The translations under genes and the position numbers were made by a program. A DNA stretch of 64,000 nucleotides from ZC4RG30 sp039932715 (lineage in GTDB: Bacteria; Pseudomonadota; Gammaproteobacteria; Steroidobacterales; Steroidobacteraceae), in assembly GCA_039932715.1 (NCBI GenBank), contig JBDTPN010000004.1, positions 1 to 64,000 of the forward strand, given 5' to 3'. A model generated the notes under the pieces. The model was given only the letters and a program-made list of their open reading frames with translations, made no database searches and was not told the origin of the DNA. Of this stretch, positions 33,393 through 42,422 are shown one piece after another; within the stretch, counting starts at the first letter, position 1; every line of letters begins with the position of its first letter.

Positions 33393-34375
33393 TGCTCCAC
33401 GCTTACCAGCGTGCGGCCCATATGACTGCCTTCCTTGTAGCCGGTGAAGGCCTCGGGCAATTCTGCAAGTGGAACAACGCGCGTCACGATGTCGTCAAGA
33501 TGCCGCGGAAGCAGGTCGCTGGCAATACGCTTCCAGATGGCCAGTCGCTTGTCGCGTTTGGTGGCCGCCGAGTTGACGCCCAGCAGGTTGACGCCGCGCA
33601 GCAGGAAGGGCATCAGGCTGACGTACAGTTCCGATCCGCCGGCCAGTCCCACTGCGGCCACGCTGCCACCCATGCGGGTGCTGCGTATCAATCCACCCAA
33701 CATATCGCCGCCGACATTGTCGATGGCTGCGGCCCAGCGCTCGGCTTCCAGCGGCTTGGGCCCCATGCCATGCGCGTCGCCCACCAGCACTTCACTGGCG
33801 CCCAGTCGCCGCAGCATGGCCTGGGCATCGGGCTTGCGCGACAGCGCGATTACCTGGTATCCGCGCTGCGCCAGCATATCGATGGCCACGCAGCCCACGC
33901 CGCCAGTAGCGCCAGTCACGGCCACCGGACCATCGCCGGGTTTGAGCCCATTGTGTTCCAGCTGCGTGATGGCAAGCGCGGCGGCAAAGCCAGCCGTGCC
34001 CACCACCATTGCATCGCGCAGCGACAGCTGTGGCGGCAACTTGACCACCGCCTCGATGGGCACGCGCGCAAAACCGGCGTAGCCGCCATCACGCGTCTCG
34101 GAAAGTCCGCAGCCCGTGACCAGTACCGGATCACCGGGCTTGAGACTGGCATCACTGGAGGTTTCGACTACGCCCGACAAATCCACGCCGCCCACCAGCG
34201 GAAAGCGGCGCACGATGCGGCCGCCAGTGGCGGCCAGCGCATCCTTGTAGTTGATGCCCGACCACTGCACGCGAATGACCACCTCGCCCGCAGAAAGGTC
34301 ATCCTGCGTCAGGCGTTCGAGACGGGCACCGTCCTCGTGGATGCGAAACGCAGGAAAGGTAGACTGTGTGGTCAT
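33389..34375 (-). CDS. acuI: AcuI/YhdH-type acrylyl-CoA reductase / quinone oxidoreductase
   Basis: 328 residues of the medium-chain reductase superfamily. GROES-like N-terminal half (VIRVQWSGINYKDALAATG, VDLSGVV) and a Rossmann NADPH-binding half (PVAVTGATGGVGCVAIDMLAQRGY, AxGGxGxxA type loop); LAELPEAFTGYKEGSHMGRTLV closes it as in YhdH. AcuI enzymes reduce acrylyl-CoA to propionyl-CoA. Starts only two bases from the start of the divergent peptidase gene. Confidence 0.88.
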   Translation of the reverse strand: MTTQSTFPAFRIHEDGARLERLTQDDLSAGEVVIRVQWSGINYKDALAATGGRIVRRFPLVGGVDLSGVVETSSDASLKPGDPVLVTGCGLSETRDGGYAGFARVPIEAVVKLPPQLSLRDAMVVGTAGFAAALAITQLEHNGLKPGDGPVAVTGATGGVGCVAIDMLAQRGYQVIALSRKPDAQAMLRRLGASEVLVGDAHGMGPKPLEAERWAAAIDNVGGDMLGGLIRSTRMGGSVAAVGLAGGSELYVSLMPFLLRGVNLLGVNSAATKRDKRLAIWKRIASDLLPRHLDDIVTRVVPLAELPEAFTGYKEGSHMGRTLVSVEQ

Positions 34376-36353
34376 GAAACCAGTCTATTCCACCACGCTG
34401 CTTTTGGCGCTGGCCGCCTGCATCTGCGCATCCATTGTGTCGGCCGCCGCGCCCGCCCCTTCGGCCACAGGTGGCCGCATCGAACGCGGCAACCTGGTGT
34501 ATGACGGAATTCCGCCGGCGCCCAACGATGAATCCGGCACGCTGGCGCGCTACCTGGAAACACGCAGTGCCAGCATCGCTGACTGGCTGGCCGATGGCAG
34601 CCTTGTCATCAGCACGCGCTTCGGCAATACCCTGCAGTTGCATCGGCTGCGCACACCTATGGGTTATCGCGAGCAGCTGACCTTTCATGCCGAGCCCGTC
34701 GCCAACGCAGTGGCCAATCCCTATGACGTGGACAGCCTGCTGTTCCTGATGGACAAGGGCGGCAACGAAAACCACCAGATCTATCTGCGCAATCTTAAGA
34801 ATGGCGGCGAGCGGCTACTGACCGACGGCAAATCACTCAACGGCGCGCCGGCATGGGCGCATGATGGCAAGCGCGTTGCGTTCTATAGCACGCTGCGAGA
34901 CGGCGCCAGCTATGACATTTATGTTGTGGACACGTCGACCACCGCGCCGCCGCGACTGGTCGTGGCCGGCAATCACGATTCACTTGAAGTGCAGGACTGG
35001 TCGCTGGACGACAACAAGTTGCTGCTGCTGCGCTATGTGTCTGCCACCGAGAGCTACCTGGAATTGGCAGACACCGTCACCGGTGCGCGCACGGCAGTTG
35101 AGCCAGCTGCCGGCCAAAAGGGCCCCATGTCCGTGCGCCAGGCGCGATTCGCGCGCGATGGCCGCGGTATTTTCTTCCTCTCTGACCATGGTGGTGAATT
35201 CGCGGAACTGCGCTATGTGGACATGTTCACCGGCGAGCAGAAGCTGCTGGCGCCGCAGTCGCGCGGTGATGCCGAGCGCTTCGACCTCAGCGTCGATGGG
35301 CGCTACATTGCCTATACCCTCAATGAAGGCGGCCTTGATCGCCTGGTGTTGCACGACCTCACGCAACAGGCCGACGTGCTGTTGCCCGCGCTGCCAAACG
35401 GCGCGCTGATCCGCTCGCTGCGTTTCAGCCGCGGCAAGCAATTGGCAATCACGCTGGAGACCGCGCAGTCGCCTGCGGATATATATGTGCTGTCGCTGGA
35501 CGCGGCCACCCCCACACTGGCTCGCTGGACGCAAAGCGAACTGGGGCCCATCGATTTCGCCACGCTGGTGGCCGCGCAACGCATCGTGTTTCCCACCTGG
35601 GATCAGCAGGACGGCAAGTCGCGCCAGCTGGATGCATTCGTCTATTCACCACGCACTCCCGGTCCGCATCCAGTGGTCATCGACATTCACGGCGGGCCCG
35701 AGTCGCAGTCGCGTCCCGGCTTCAGCGCGTTCACGCAATACCTGGTCAATGAACTGGGTTACGTGGTGATCGCGCCCAATGTGCGCGGCTCGTCAGGTTA
35801 TGGACGCAGCTTCCTGCAGCTGGATGACGGCATGCTGCGTGAAGACTCGGTGCGCGACATCGGCTCGTTGCTGGTGTGGATAGGACTGCAACGCGAGTTC
35901 GATCGCAACAAGGTGGTGGTGATGGGCGGTTCCTATGGCGGCTACATGGCGCTGTCGTCGCTGGCACATTACGACGACCGGCTGGCCGGCGGCGTCGACG
36001 TCGTAGGCATCAGCAACTTCGTCACCTTCCTGACCAACACCTCAGCCTATCGTCGCGACCAGCGGCGCAATGAATATGGCGATGAACGCGACCCGAAAAT
36101 GCGGCGCTTCCTGCAGGACATTTCCCCTGCCACCAATGCCAAGTCCATCCGCAAGCCACTGCTGATCGTGCAGGGACTCAACGATCCGCGGGTGCCGGCC
36201 AGTGAATCGGAGCAGATGCTGCAGCAGCTGCGCCTCAATGGCACCGACACGTGGTACCTGGCGGCAAAGGATGAGGGGCATGGCTTTCGAAAGAAAGCCA
36301 ATCGCGATGTGTACCTGGCGACGGTGGCGCAGTTCCTGCGGCAGTTGAAGTAG
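34374..36353 (+). CDS. S9-family (prolyl oligopeptidase-type) peptidase, exported
   Basis: 659 residues from ATG at 34,374, which overlaps the ATG of the divergent acuI (shared CATG). Signal sequence VYSTTLLLALAACICASIVSAAA has an LAAC lipobox, so lipid anchoring is possible. A beta-propeller (about 70-390) precedes the alpha/beta hydrolase domain (about 400-659) with catalytic Ser in GGSYGGYM, Asp in QGLNDPRVP and His in DEGHGF. Cleaves short peptides; DAP/acylaminoacyl-type relatives exist. Substrate not predictable. Confidence 0.93.
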   Translation: MKPVYSTTLLLALAACICASIVSAAAPAPSATGGRIERGNLVYDGIPPAPNDESGTLARYLETRSASIADWLADGSLVISTRFGNTLQLHRLRTPMGYREQLTFHAEPVANAVANPYDVDSLLFLMDKGGNENHQIYLRNLKNGGERLLTDGKSLNGAPAWAHDGKRVAFYSTLRDGASYDIYVVDTSTTAPPRLVVAGNHDSLEVQDWSLDDNKLLLLRYVSATESYLELADTVTGARTAVEPAAGQKGPMSVRQARFARDGRGIFFLSDHGGEFAELRYVDMFTGEQKLLAPQSRGDAERFDLSVDGRYIAYTLNEGGLDRLVLHDLTQQADVLLPALPNGALIRSLRFSRGKQLAITLETAQSPADIYVLSLDAATPTLARWTQSELGPIDFATLVAAQRIVFPTWDQQDGKSRQLDAFVYSPRTPGPHPVVIDIHGGPESQSRPGFSAFTQYLVNELGYVVIAPNVRGSSGYGRSFLQLDDGMLREDSVRDIGSLLVWIGLQREFDRNKVVVMGGSYGGYMALSSLAHYDDRLAGGVDVVGISNFVTFLTNTSAYRRDQRRNEYGDERDPKMRRFLQDISPATNAKSIRKPLLIVQGLNDPRVPASESEQMLQQLRLNGTDTWYLAAKDEGHGFRKKANRDVYLATVAQFLRQLK

Positions 36354-36384
36354 AGCCCGACTTGATCGGGCCGCTAGCGCGGCC

Positions 36385-37041
36385 TCAGTCGACCTTTGCG
36401 CGCAGGAAGTTTTCACGGCGCGGCACTGTCTGCAGCGCCGGCTTCTGCGCGGCGAAATATTCCGCCACCTGCTTGATCTCTTCGGGCTTCAGCTGCGCGG
36501 CAAACGGCGCCATGATGGCGTTCTTGCGCGCGCCGGTGCGGTACGCCGTCAGCGAGTGTTCAAGGTAATCCGCGTGCTGGCCGCTGATCGTGGGATAGAT
36601 GCCCATGATGCCCACGCCATTGTGTCCGTGGCAGGCGGCGCAGGTGGCCACTGCAGGCGGCATTCCGGCGGCATCAGGAGCCGCAGCAGCGGTTGCCGTC
36701 TTGATGGCCTCGCCACCCAGGTAGGCCGCGACATCGGCCATGTCCTGGTCCGACAACGTCGACGCATGTGCGTGCATGGTGGCGTGTCCGCGTTCGCCCG
36801 ACTTGTATTCCTTCAACGCTGCGACGATGTATTCCGCGTGCTGGCCGCGCAACTCGGGCACCGAATAGGTGGGATACGCGTTCTTGTAATTGGGGATGCC
36901 GTGGCAGCCCAGGCAGGTGTAGGCCAGGACCTTGCCATGCGCCGCGTCACCGTCTGCTTTCGCCGGCGCCCCGAATGCCAAGGCTGCGGCGGCAAATGCA
37001 ACCGAAGCCACCAAACCAAACAACCTGGAACGCGACATCAA
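36385..37041 (-). CDS. cytochrome c4-like di-haem protein, exported
   Basis: 218 residues. A signal peptide (to about residue 28) and two cytochrome c domains with haem motifs CLGCH (about 43-47) and CAACH (about 133-137), each followed by methionine-ligand regions (YPTYSVPELRGQHAEYI... and IYPTISGQHADYLEHSLTAYRTG). The repeated GQHAxY motif and layout fit cytochrome c4, a periplasmic electron carrier for terminal oxidases. The next gene on this side is convergent. Confidence 0.92.
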   Translation of the reverse strand: MMSRSRLFGLVASVAFAAAALAFGAPAKADGDAAHGKVLAYTCLGCHGIPNYKNAYPTYSVPELRGQHAEYIVAALKEYKSGERGHATMHAHASTLSDQDMADVAAYLGGEAIKTATAAAAPDAAGMPPAVATCAACHGHNGVGIMGIYPTISGQHADYLEHSLTAYRTGARKNAIMAPFAAQLKPEEIKQVAEYFAAQKPALQTVPRRENFLRAKVD

Positions 37042-37128
37042 TAACCCTCACGAATAACGGCTCAAGCGGCCGGAATATTACGGACCGGCTGGCGAGAAAG
37101 CCACCTTGAGGGCATGCTTTGCCCGAAC

Positions 37129-37581
37129 ATGATCGCTCTCATTCAGCGGGTGACGCAGGCCCGGGTAGACATCGGCGGGCAGACGGTGGCTGCCGTGGAC
37201 AAGGGCATCCTGGCCCTCATCGGCGTGGAGGGGGGGGACACCCCGTCCACTGCAGACAGGCTGCTGGATCGCATCCTGACCTATCGCATTTTCCCCGACG
37301 CGGCTGGACGCATGAATCTGGACCTGGCCGGGATTGGCGGCGGACTGCTGCTGGTGCCGCAATTCACCCTGGTCGCAGACACCTCGCGGGGCACCCGCCC
37401 AGGATTCAGTCATGCTGCATCGCCCGACGCGGCCCGCAGTCTTTTCGGGGCGCTGTGCACGGCCGCGCGCAGCCGGCATGCGCCCGTGGGGGCCGGCAGC
37501 TTCGGGGCGGATATGCAGGTGACCCTCACCAATGACGGGCCCGTGACCTTCAATCTGCGTGTTCCACCTCCCACAAGCTGA
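37129..37581 (+). CDS. dtd: D-aminoacyl-tRNA deacylase
   Basis: 150 residues from ATG at 37,129. Removes D-amino acids from tRNA. MIALIQRVTQARVDIGG, GILALIGVEGGDT, FTLVADTSRGTRPGFSHAASPD and the cross-subunit NDGPVTFNLRV motif mark the family. Odd point: the usual SQFTL is PQFTL here, the catalytic-site serine position being proline. The tat genes follow after about 75 bp. Confidence 0.93.
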   Translation: MIALIQRVTQARVDIGGQTVAAVDKGILALIGVEGGDTPSTADRLLDRILTYRIFPDAAGRMNLDLAGIGGGLLLVPQFTLVADTSRGTRPGFSHAASPDAARSLFGALCTAARSRHAPVGAGSFGADMQVTLTNDGPVTFNLRVPPPTS

Positions 37582-37655
37582 GAACTTTCCGGGCTCCCCG
37601 GACTCCCTTGTCTTATGATGGGAATCCCCTTCCATGGGGTTTACGGAGCACTTCG

Positions 37656-37910
37656 ATGGGTTCACTTAGCATCTGGCACTGGCTGATCGTCCTGGGCGTA
37701 GTCATCCTGGTCTTCGGCACCAAGAAGCTCGGCTCTGTCGGCAGCGACGTCGGCTCGGCCATCAAGAACTTCAAGAAGGCCATGAACGAGGGCGAAGCCG
37801 AAGGCGACAAGACTGCCAAACAGATCAAGCAGTCAATGGGCGTCGACGCGGAATTCCCGGAGAACAAGTCCGAGAAAACCACGCCTTCTTCCACTGACAA
37901 GTCCGCCTGA
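37656..37910 (+). CDS. tatA: twin-arginine translocase subunit TatA
   Basis: 84 residues from ATG at 37,656 (GGAG lies upstream; the frame is open further back). One membrane helix (SIWHWLIVLGVVILVFGTKKLG) with the FG-x-KKL hinge, an amphipathic helix (VGSAIKNFKKAMNEG) and a charged tail. TatA oligomers form the passage for folded, RR-signal proteins. First gene of tatABC. Confidence 0.95.
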   Translation: MGSLSIWHWLIVLGVVILVFGTKKLGSVGSDVGSAIKNFKKAMNEGEAEGDKTAKQIKQSMGVDAEFPENKSEKTTPSSTDKSA

Positions 37911-37955
37911 CCCTTGAGCTCGGCTTCAGATCACCGCACTACATAAGCAGGCACC

Positions 37956-38405
37956 ATGTTCGGGGTCGACTTTGGCGAGGTGCTGGTCATCTTTGTGGTC
38001 GCGCTGGTGGTGCTGGGCCCCAAGCGACTGCCCTCGCTGGTATTCAAGGTAGGCAAATGGGTGGGCAAGGCGCGCACCATGGCGCGTCAGTTCCGCGAGC
38101 AGATCGAGAACGAGATCAATCTCGAGGAGCTCAATCGCATGACGGACGTGAAGTCCAAGCCTGCAAAAAACCCTCCGCCGCCCCCCGGTTTCAATGGCGA
38201 TCCCATGCCCGAGCCTGCCGCCACGGGTGATGCGCCCATACCCGACCCCAACGCCGACACTTATTCGCACGCGCACGCCGCCGACGCACCGCCCATGGCC
38301 GATGTGTTTCCTGCGGATCCTGACGCTCCGGCACCCGCGCCGGTTGAACCTGCAGCAGATGCACCGCCAGCCGATGCGCAGCAAGCCGAGTTGTTCCAGA
38401 AGTGA
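37956..38405 (+). CDS. tatB: twin-arginine translocase subunit TatB
   Basis: 149 residues. FGVDFGEVLVIFVVALVVLGPKRLP is the single membrane helix with the E-x-L..GP-(K/E)-(R/K)LP TatB signature, followed by a long amphipathic helix and a low-complexity Pro/Ala/Asp tail of about 80 residues (a longer, more repetitive tail than usual). Overlaps tatC by four bases. Confidence 0.95.
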   Translation: MFGVDFGEVLVIFVVALVVLGPKRLPSLVFKVGKWVGKARTMARQFREQIENEINLEELNRMTDVKSKPAKNPPPPPGFNGDPMPEPAATGDAPIPDPNADTYSHAHAADAPPMADVFPADPDAPAPAPVEPAADAPPADAQQAELFQK

Positions 38406-39172
38406 GCGACGCGTCTGAAAAACTCGCCGAAGGCACGCTGATATCGCATCTGCTGGAACTGCGTTCCCGACTGGTGCGCGCAGTGACTGTTGTGGTGATA
38501 CTCATTCTGCCGGCGGCCTATTTCCGCAACCAGATCTTCGACACGCTGGCCGCGCCCCTGATCAAGCAGCTGCCCAAGGGCGCTTCGCTGATCACCACTG
38601 GCGTCATGACGCCGTTCACCACGCCGTTCAAGCTTTCCATCTATGTGGCCCTGTTCGCGGCCATGCCCTATGTGCTGTACCAGATCTGGGCCTTCGTAGC
38701 GCCGGGGCTGTATCGCAAGGAAAAGAAATTCGCCGTGCCGCTGCTGGTGTCATCGATACTGCTGTTCTATATCGGCATGGCTTTCGCCTACCAGTTCGTG
38801 TTCCCGGTGCTTTTCAAGTTCTTTGCCGGCGCCACGCCCACGGGCGTGCAGATGATGCCGGACATCACCAGTTACATGGATTGGGCCATGACCATGTTCC
38901 TGTCCTTCGGCGTGGCCTTCGAGGTCCCGGTGGCCGTAGTGCTGCTGGCGCTGACGGGCATGGTTTCGGTCGAGACACTGGCCACGTCGCGTGGCTATGT
39001 GGTCATCGGCATCTTTGTGGTCGCGGCGATATTGACCCCGCCCGATCCCATCTCGATGACGCTGATGGCCATGCCCATGTGGCTGTTGTATGAACTGGGC
39101 CTGATCATGGCCCGCGTCATGGTCAGCAAACCTGAGGAAGAAAAGTCTGCAGCCACGGACGCAGACGCGTGA
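38402..39172 (+). CDS. tatC: twin-arginine translocase subunit TatC
   Basis: 256 residues from a GTG start. Six membrane helices. LISHLLELRSRLVRAVTVV, ITTGVMTPFTTPFKLSIYVALF, PYVLYQIWAFVAPGLYRKEKKF and TSYMDWAMTMFLSFGVAFEVPV are the TatC signal-recognition blocks. A four-base overlap joins it to the next gene as well. Confidence 0.96.
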   Translation: MSDASEKLAEGTLISHLLELRSRLVRAVTVVVILILPAAYFRNQIFDTLAAPLIKQLPKGASLITTGVMTPFTTPFKLSIYVALFAAMPYVLYQIWAFVAPGLYRKEKKFAVPLLVSSILLFYIGMAFAYQFVFPVLFKFFAGATPTGVQMMPDITSYMDWAMTMFLSFGVAFEVPVAVVLLALTGMVSVETLATSRGYVVIGIFVVAAILTPPDPISMTLMAMPMWLLYELGLIMARVMVSKPEEEKSAATDADA

Positions 39173-40662
39173 CCGAGGCGTCGCGCACGCCTGCCGCGCG
39201 CACTTTCCTGGGACATCCTGCCGGTCTTTCAACGCTGTTTTTCACCGAGCTGTGGGAGCGTTTCAGCTACTACGGCATGCGCGCGCTGCTGGTGTTGTTC
39301 TTGGTCGACCAGGTGGCGCACGGTGGCATGGGGCTCGACGACCGCACCGCCACCGCGATTTACGGTCTCTACACCGCGGCCGTCTACATCGTGGCCATGC
39401 CGGGCGGCTGGGTGGCCGACCGGCTGCTGGGTGCGCAGGGCGCAATATTCTGCGGCGGCGTGCTGATCACGCTGGGTCATCTGATCCTTGCGCTGGCCGG
39501 AACCCACAGCGGCATATTCGTGGTGGGCCTGGGCGTGATCGTGCTTGGCACTGGATTGCTCAAGCCCAACATCAGTGCGCTGGTGGGCCAGCTTTATCCC
39601 GATGGCGGCGGCAGGCGTGATGTCGCGTTCACGCTGTTCTACATGGCCATCAACACCGGCGCATTCCTCGGTCCGCTGGTTACCGCGTGGCTGGCACAGC
39701 GTTACGGCTGGCATGTGGGCTTCCTCGCCGCTGCAGCGGGAATGGCCTGCGGGCTTGCGTACTACTGGTGGAAACGATCACTGCTGGGTGCCGCCGGGCG
39801 TGCGCCGGGTGGAGACTCGGAAGGCGCGCGCCGTCGCGACTGGTGGTTCCTGTGGGGCAGCCTTGCGTTGCTGGCACTGCTCGCCATCCTGGCCTGGACG
39901 GGGGTCGTGCACACCTCCCCCATCGCGCTTCAGGGCGGCGCCATGTACGCAATCGTGGGCGTGGTCGTCGCCTACTTTGCATACCTGTTGCTGCTGGCCG
40001 GGCTCACGACTGCCGAGCGCAAGCGCGTCGTCGTGCTGCTGGTGCTGGTGATCGCATCCTCGGTGTTCTGGGCCGGATATGAGCAGGCGGGCTCGGCACT
40101 GAGCCTGTTCGCCGAGCGGCACACTGATCGCGTGATCCTGGGCTACCAGTTTCCTGCAGGCTGGTTTCAATCCGTGCCTGCGGCTTTTGTGATCCTGCTT
40201 GCGCCGCTGATGGCCTGGCTGTGGATTGCGCTGGACAAGCGCGGCCGTGACCTGCCCACCGTCGGCAAGTTCGCCGTCGGAATCATCGGCATGGCGCTGG
40301 GCTTCCTGGTGATGGTAGGCGCGGCCCGCGTAGTGGGCGCGACCGGCACCTCCGGCCCCCTGTGGCTGGTGTTCACTTATCTGTTGCACACCATCGGTGA
40401 ACTGGCCCTGAGTCCGGTGGGCATGAGCGCCACCACGCGGCTTGCGCCCAAGCGCTTCTCCGGACAGTCCATGGGACTGTGGTTCAGCAGCCTGGCGCTG
40501 GGCAACCTCTTGGCCAGCCGATTTGCCGGCACCATGGACGACGCCAATGCCGCAGGCATGGTCGACTATTTCCGCGGCATGTTCTGGTTTGGCTTGATTG
40601 CCGCCGGCGTGCTGCTGCTGACCTATCCCCTGCTCAAGCGCTGGTCCAACTCCAAGCAATGA
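39169..40662 (+). CDS. proton-dependent oligopeptide transporter (POT family)
   Basis: 497 residues, about 12-14 membrane helices. The POT motif ELWERFSYYG (ExxERFxYY, about 23-32), GLYTAAVYIVAMPGGWVADRLLG and the PTR2 motif FYMAINTGAFLGPLVTAW are clear. Imports di- and tripeptides with protons. GTG start, overlapping tatC; overlaps the next gene at its stop (ATGA). Closest to DtpA/DtpB-type carriers. Confidence 0.93.
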   Translation: MTEASRTPAARTFLGHPAGLSTLFFTELWERFSYYGMRALLVLFLVDQVAHGGMGLDDRTATAIYGLYTAAVYIVAMPGGWVADRLLGAQGAIFCGGVLITLGHLILALAGTHSGIFVVGLGVIVLGTGLLKPNISALVGQLYPDGGGRRDVAFTLFYMAINTGAFLGPLVTAWLAQRYGWHVGFLAAAAGMACGLAYYWWKRSLLGAAGRAPGGDSEGARRRDWWFLWGSLALLALLAILAWTGVVHTSPIALQGGAMYAIVGVVVAYFAYLLLLAGLTTAERKRVVVLLVLVIASSVFWAGYEQAGSALSLFAERHTDRVILGYQFPAGWFQSVPAAFVILLAPLMAWLWIALDKRGRDLPTVGKFAVGIIGMALGFLVMVGAARVVGATGTSGPLWLVFTYLLHTIGELALSPVGMSATTRLAPKRFSGQSMGLWFSSLALGNLLASRFAGTMDDANAAGMVDYFRGMFWFGLIAAGVLLLTYPLLKRWSNSKQ

Positions 40663-41588
40663 ACGATCCGCGCCAGCGCCGGCTGCTGGTGCTGAGTCTG
40701 GCCACGGTGTACCTGGTCTGGGGCACAAGTTATCTGGCCACCCGCGTCGGAGTGCTGCACCTGCCGCCGCTGCTGTTCGCCGGCGTGCGCTTCTTAATCA
40801 GTGGTGTGCTGCTCATGGGCGTGGCCTTCTGGCGCGGATTCTCGATCCGGCAGCTGGACGGTCACTGGGGTCATTTGCTGATGATGTCCCTGCTGGGCGT
40901 CTCGGTGTGCAACGGGCTGCAGGTGTGGGCCATGCAGTGGGTGCCCTCGCATACCGGCGCCTTGCTCAACGCCTCGTCGGCACTGTGGATAGTGATCTTC
41001 GGGCTGTTCGGCGCGCGGTCACACCGGCCCGAAACGCGGGCCATTGCGGGGTTGGTGATTGGCTTCATTGGCACGGTGCTGCTGGTGTGGCCGGCCCATC
41101 AGTTCACCGGCGCAGCCGCGCCGGCTGTTGCAACCGTGACGCCGCTGGTGCCTCAGCTGGTCATTCTCCTGGCCTGCATCGTGTGGTCGCTTGGGACCAT
41201 CTACATGCGCAATCACTCCGTGAAAATGGACATCTTCACCATGCTGGGAGTGCAGATGCTGATGGGCGGTTTGATGCTGGCGGTGGCGGGGCTGCTGCAC
41301 GGCGAATTGCATGACTGGAACTGGTCCCGACCGGGCCTTTTGTCACTGGCCTACCTGGTGGTTTTCAGCTCGTGTTTTGCCTACGTTGCCTATGCCTGGC
41401 TGGCCCGGCACGCGACGCCTGCCGTGGTGGGAACCTACAGCTACGTCAACCCGGCGCTGGCTGCGTTGGTGGGTTATGTAGGCCTGGGCGAACGCCTCAC
41501 CGCCTTGCAGGCGGCAGGGGCGCTGGTCATCCTGGCAGGCGTATTATTGATCAATTGGCCCACAAGAGGAACAATTCAGGCTTTCTGA
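40659..41588 (+). CDS. EamA-family (DMT) transporter
   Basis: 309 residues from ATG at 40,659 (ATGA overlap with the transporter before it). Ten membrane helices in two EamA repeats (LSLATVYLVWGTSYLATRVGVLHLPPLLFAGVRFL and LVPQLVILLACIVWSLGTIY...). The VWGTSYLAxR opening is typical of YedA-like exporters of metabolites or amino acids. Ligand unknown. Confidence 0.9.
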   Translation: MNDPRQRRLLVLSLATVYLVWGTSYLATRVGVLHLPPLLFAGVRFLISGVLLMGVAFWRGFSIRQLDGHWGHLLMMSLLGVSVCNGLQVWAMQWVPSHTGALLNASSALWIVIFGLFGARSHRPETRAIAGLVIGFIGTVLLVWPAHQFTGAAAPAVATVTPLVPQLVILLACIVWSLGTIYMRNHSVKMDIFTMLGVQMLMGGLMLAVAGLLHGELHDWNWSRPGLLSLAYLVVFSSCFAYVAYAWLARHATPAVVGTYSYVNPALAALVGYVGLGERLTALQAAGALVILAGVLLINWPTRGTIQAF

Positions 41589-41593
41589 TGCGG

Positions 41594-41932
41594 CTATCGG
41601 GTCAAAAGTGATCCAATAAGCCCGGTAATGCTGACCACTATGGCGCCCAGCAGGGCTGCAACGAAACCCGAAATGGTAAAGCCCGGCAGCACCCAGGCCA
41701 CCAGCCCCAGCATTGCGGCGTTGATCACCAGCAGGAAAATGCCCAGCGACAGGATGGTGATGGGCAGGGTCAGAATCAACAGGATGGGCTTCACGAATGC
41801 GTTGCAGACACCCAGCAGCAACGCCGCCAGAATCAGTGTCATCGGGTCTGTTATGTGGAGACCACTGATGAGCAGCGTAGCTATCCACAAACCCACCGCT
41901 GCGATGACGGCGCGCAATAGAAATTTTGTCAT
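41594..41932 (-). CDS. PF04020-type ('phage holin family 4') membrane protein
   Basis: 112 residues, four membrane helices. LILAALLLGVCNAFVKPILLILTLPITILSLGIFLLVINAAMLGLVAWVLPGF is the signature block of PF04020 (YvlD-like) proteins. The holin label is historical; there are no phage genes nearby. Lies five bases from the end of the EamA gene (convergent) and overlaps the next gene by four bases. Confidence 0.9.
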   Translation of the reverse strand: MTKFLLRAVIAAVGLWIATLLISGLHITDPMTLILAALLLGVCNAFVKPILLILTLPITILSLGIFLLVINAAMLGLVAWVLPGFTISGFVAALLGAIVVSITGLIGSLLTR

Positions 41933-42387
41933 GACTTTCCATCCATGGAGGCGATTCGCCCCTGTTGTTCAACCAGTACCCTGAGGCGCGCCATTGCGCG
42001 TTCCATGGTGCCGCGCGTCTGGCTGAAATGCGCGGTCCATGCATCGTTGTCAGGAACGCCCGAACACAGCACGCGCACCACGGTCGACTCGTCCTCCCAA
42101 CCGATCAGGAAGTCGTCGACCACTGCCGCATCCAGGGCCGGCAGTGAGGGAGGCGGCAGGTAGATCAGGCGCAGCCGGCGCGGCGGGTCGAAGATGTCGA
42201 TGGTGGCCTGGCGCGCCAGCCCCGGGGCCAGCGTGACGGAGAAGTGGCCGCCCTGGCGCGGCTGGATGCGCGGATCCACGCCCAGCCAACGGGCCAGCAG
42301 CACCGGTTCGGTGAGGGCGGTCCAGACACGGGATGTGGGGGCGGAAATGTCCGCCCGCAATGCATAGCCGCGTGTCCTTGTAGCCAT
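41929..42387 (-). CDS. SRPBCC/AHSA1-like domain protein
   Basis: 152 residues. LRADISAPTSRVWTALTEPVLLARWLG at the start and the SQTRGTMERAMARLRVLVEQ helix at the end are the Bet v 1/AHSA1 fold pattern (PF08327-like). The pocket may bind a lipid or other hydrophobic ligand. Starts upstream of, and overlaps, the PF04020 gene, so they are probably co-transcribed. Confidence 0.8.
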   Translation of the reverse strand: MATRTRGYALRADISAPTSRVWTALTEPVLLARWLGVDPRIQPRQGGHFSVTLAPGLARQATIDIFDPPRRLRLIYLPPPSLPALDAAVVDDFLIGWEDESTVVRVLCSGVPDNDAWTAHFSQTRGTMERAMARLRVLVEQQGRIASMDGKS

Positions 42388-42422
42388 GCGCTATTCTGCC
42401 ATCTCCTAAGGAGCCAAAGACC

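Noticed and set aside
33311..34504. 397-codon open frame on the + strand opposite acuI
   Set aside because: Shadow frame with many histidine and arginine runs; overlaps well-defined genes on both strands.
41594..41932. Prophage remnant, from the 'phage holin family 4' label
   Set aside because: PF04020 proteins are widespread chromosomal membrane proteins; no other phage gene is near.
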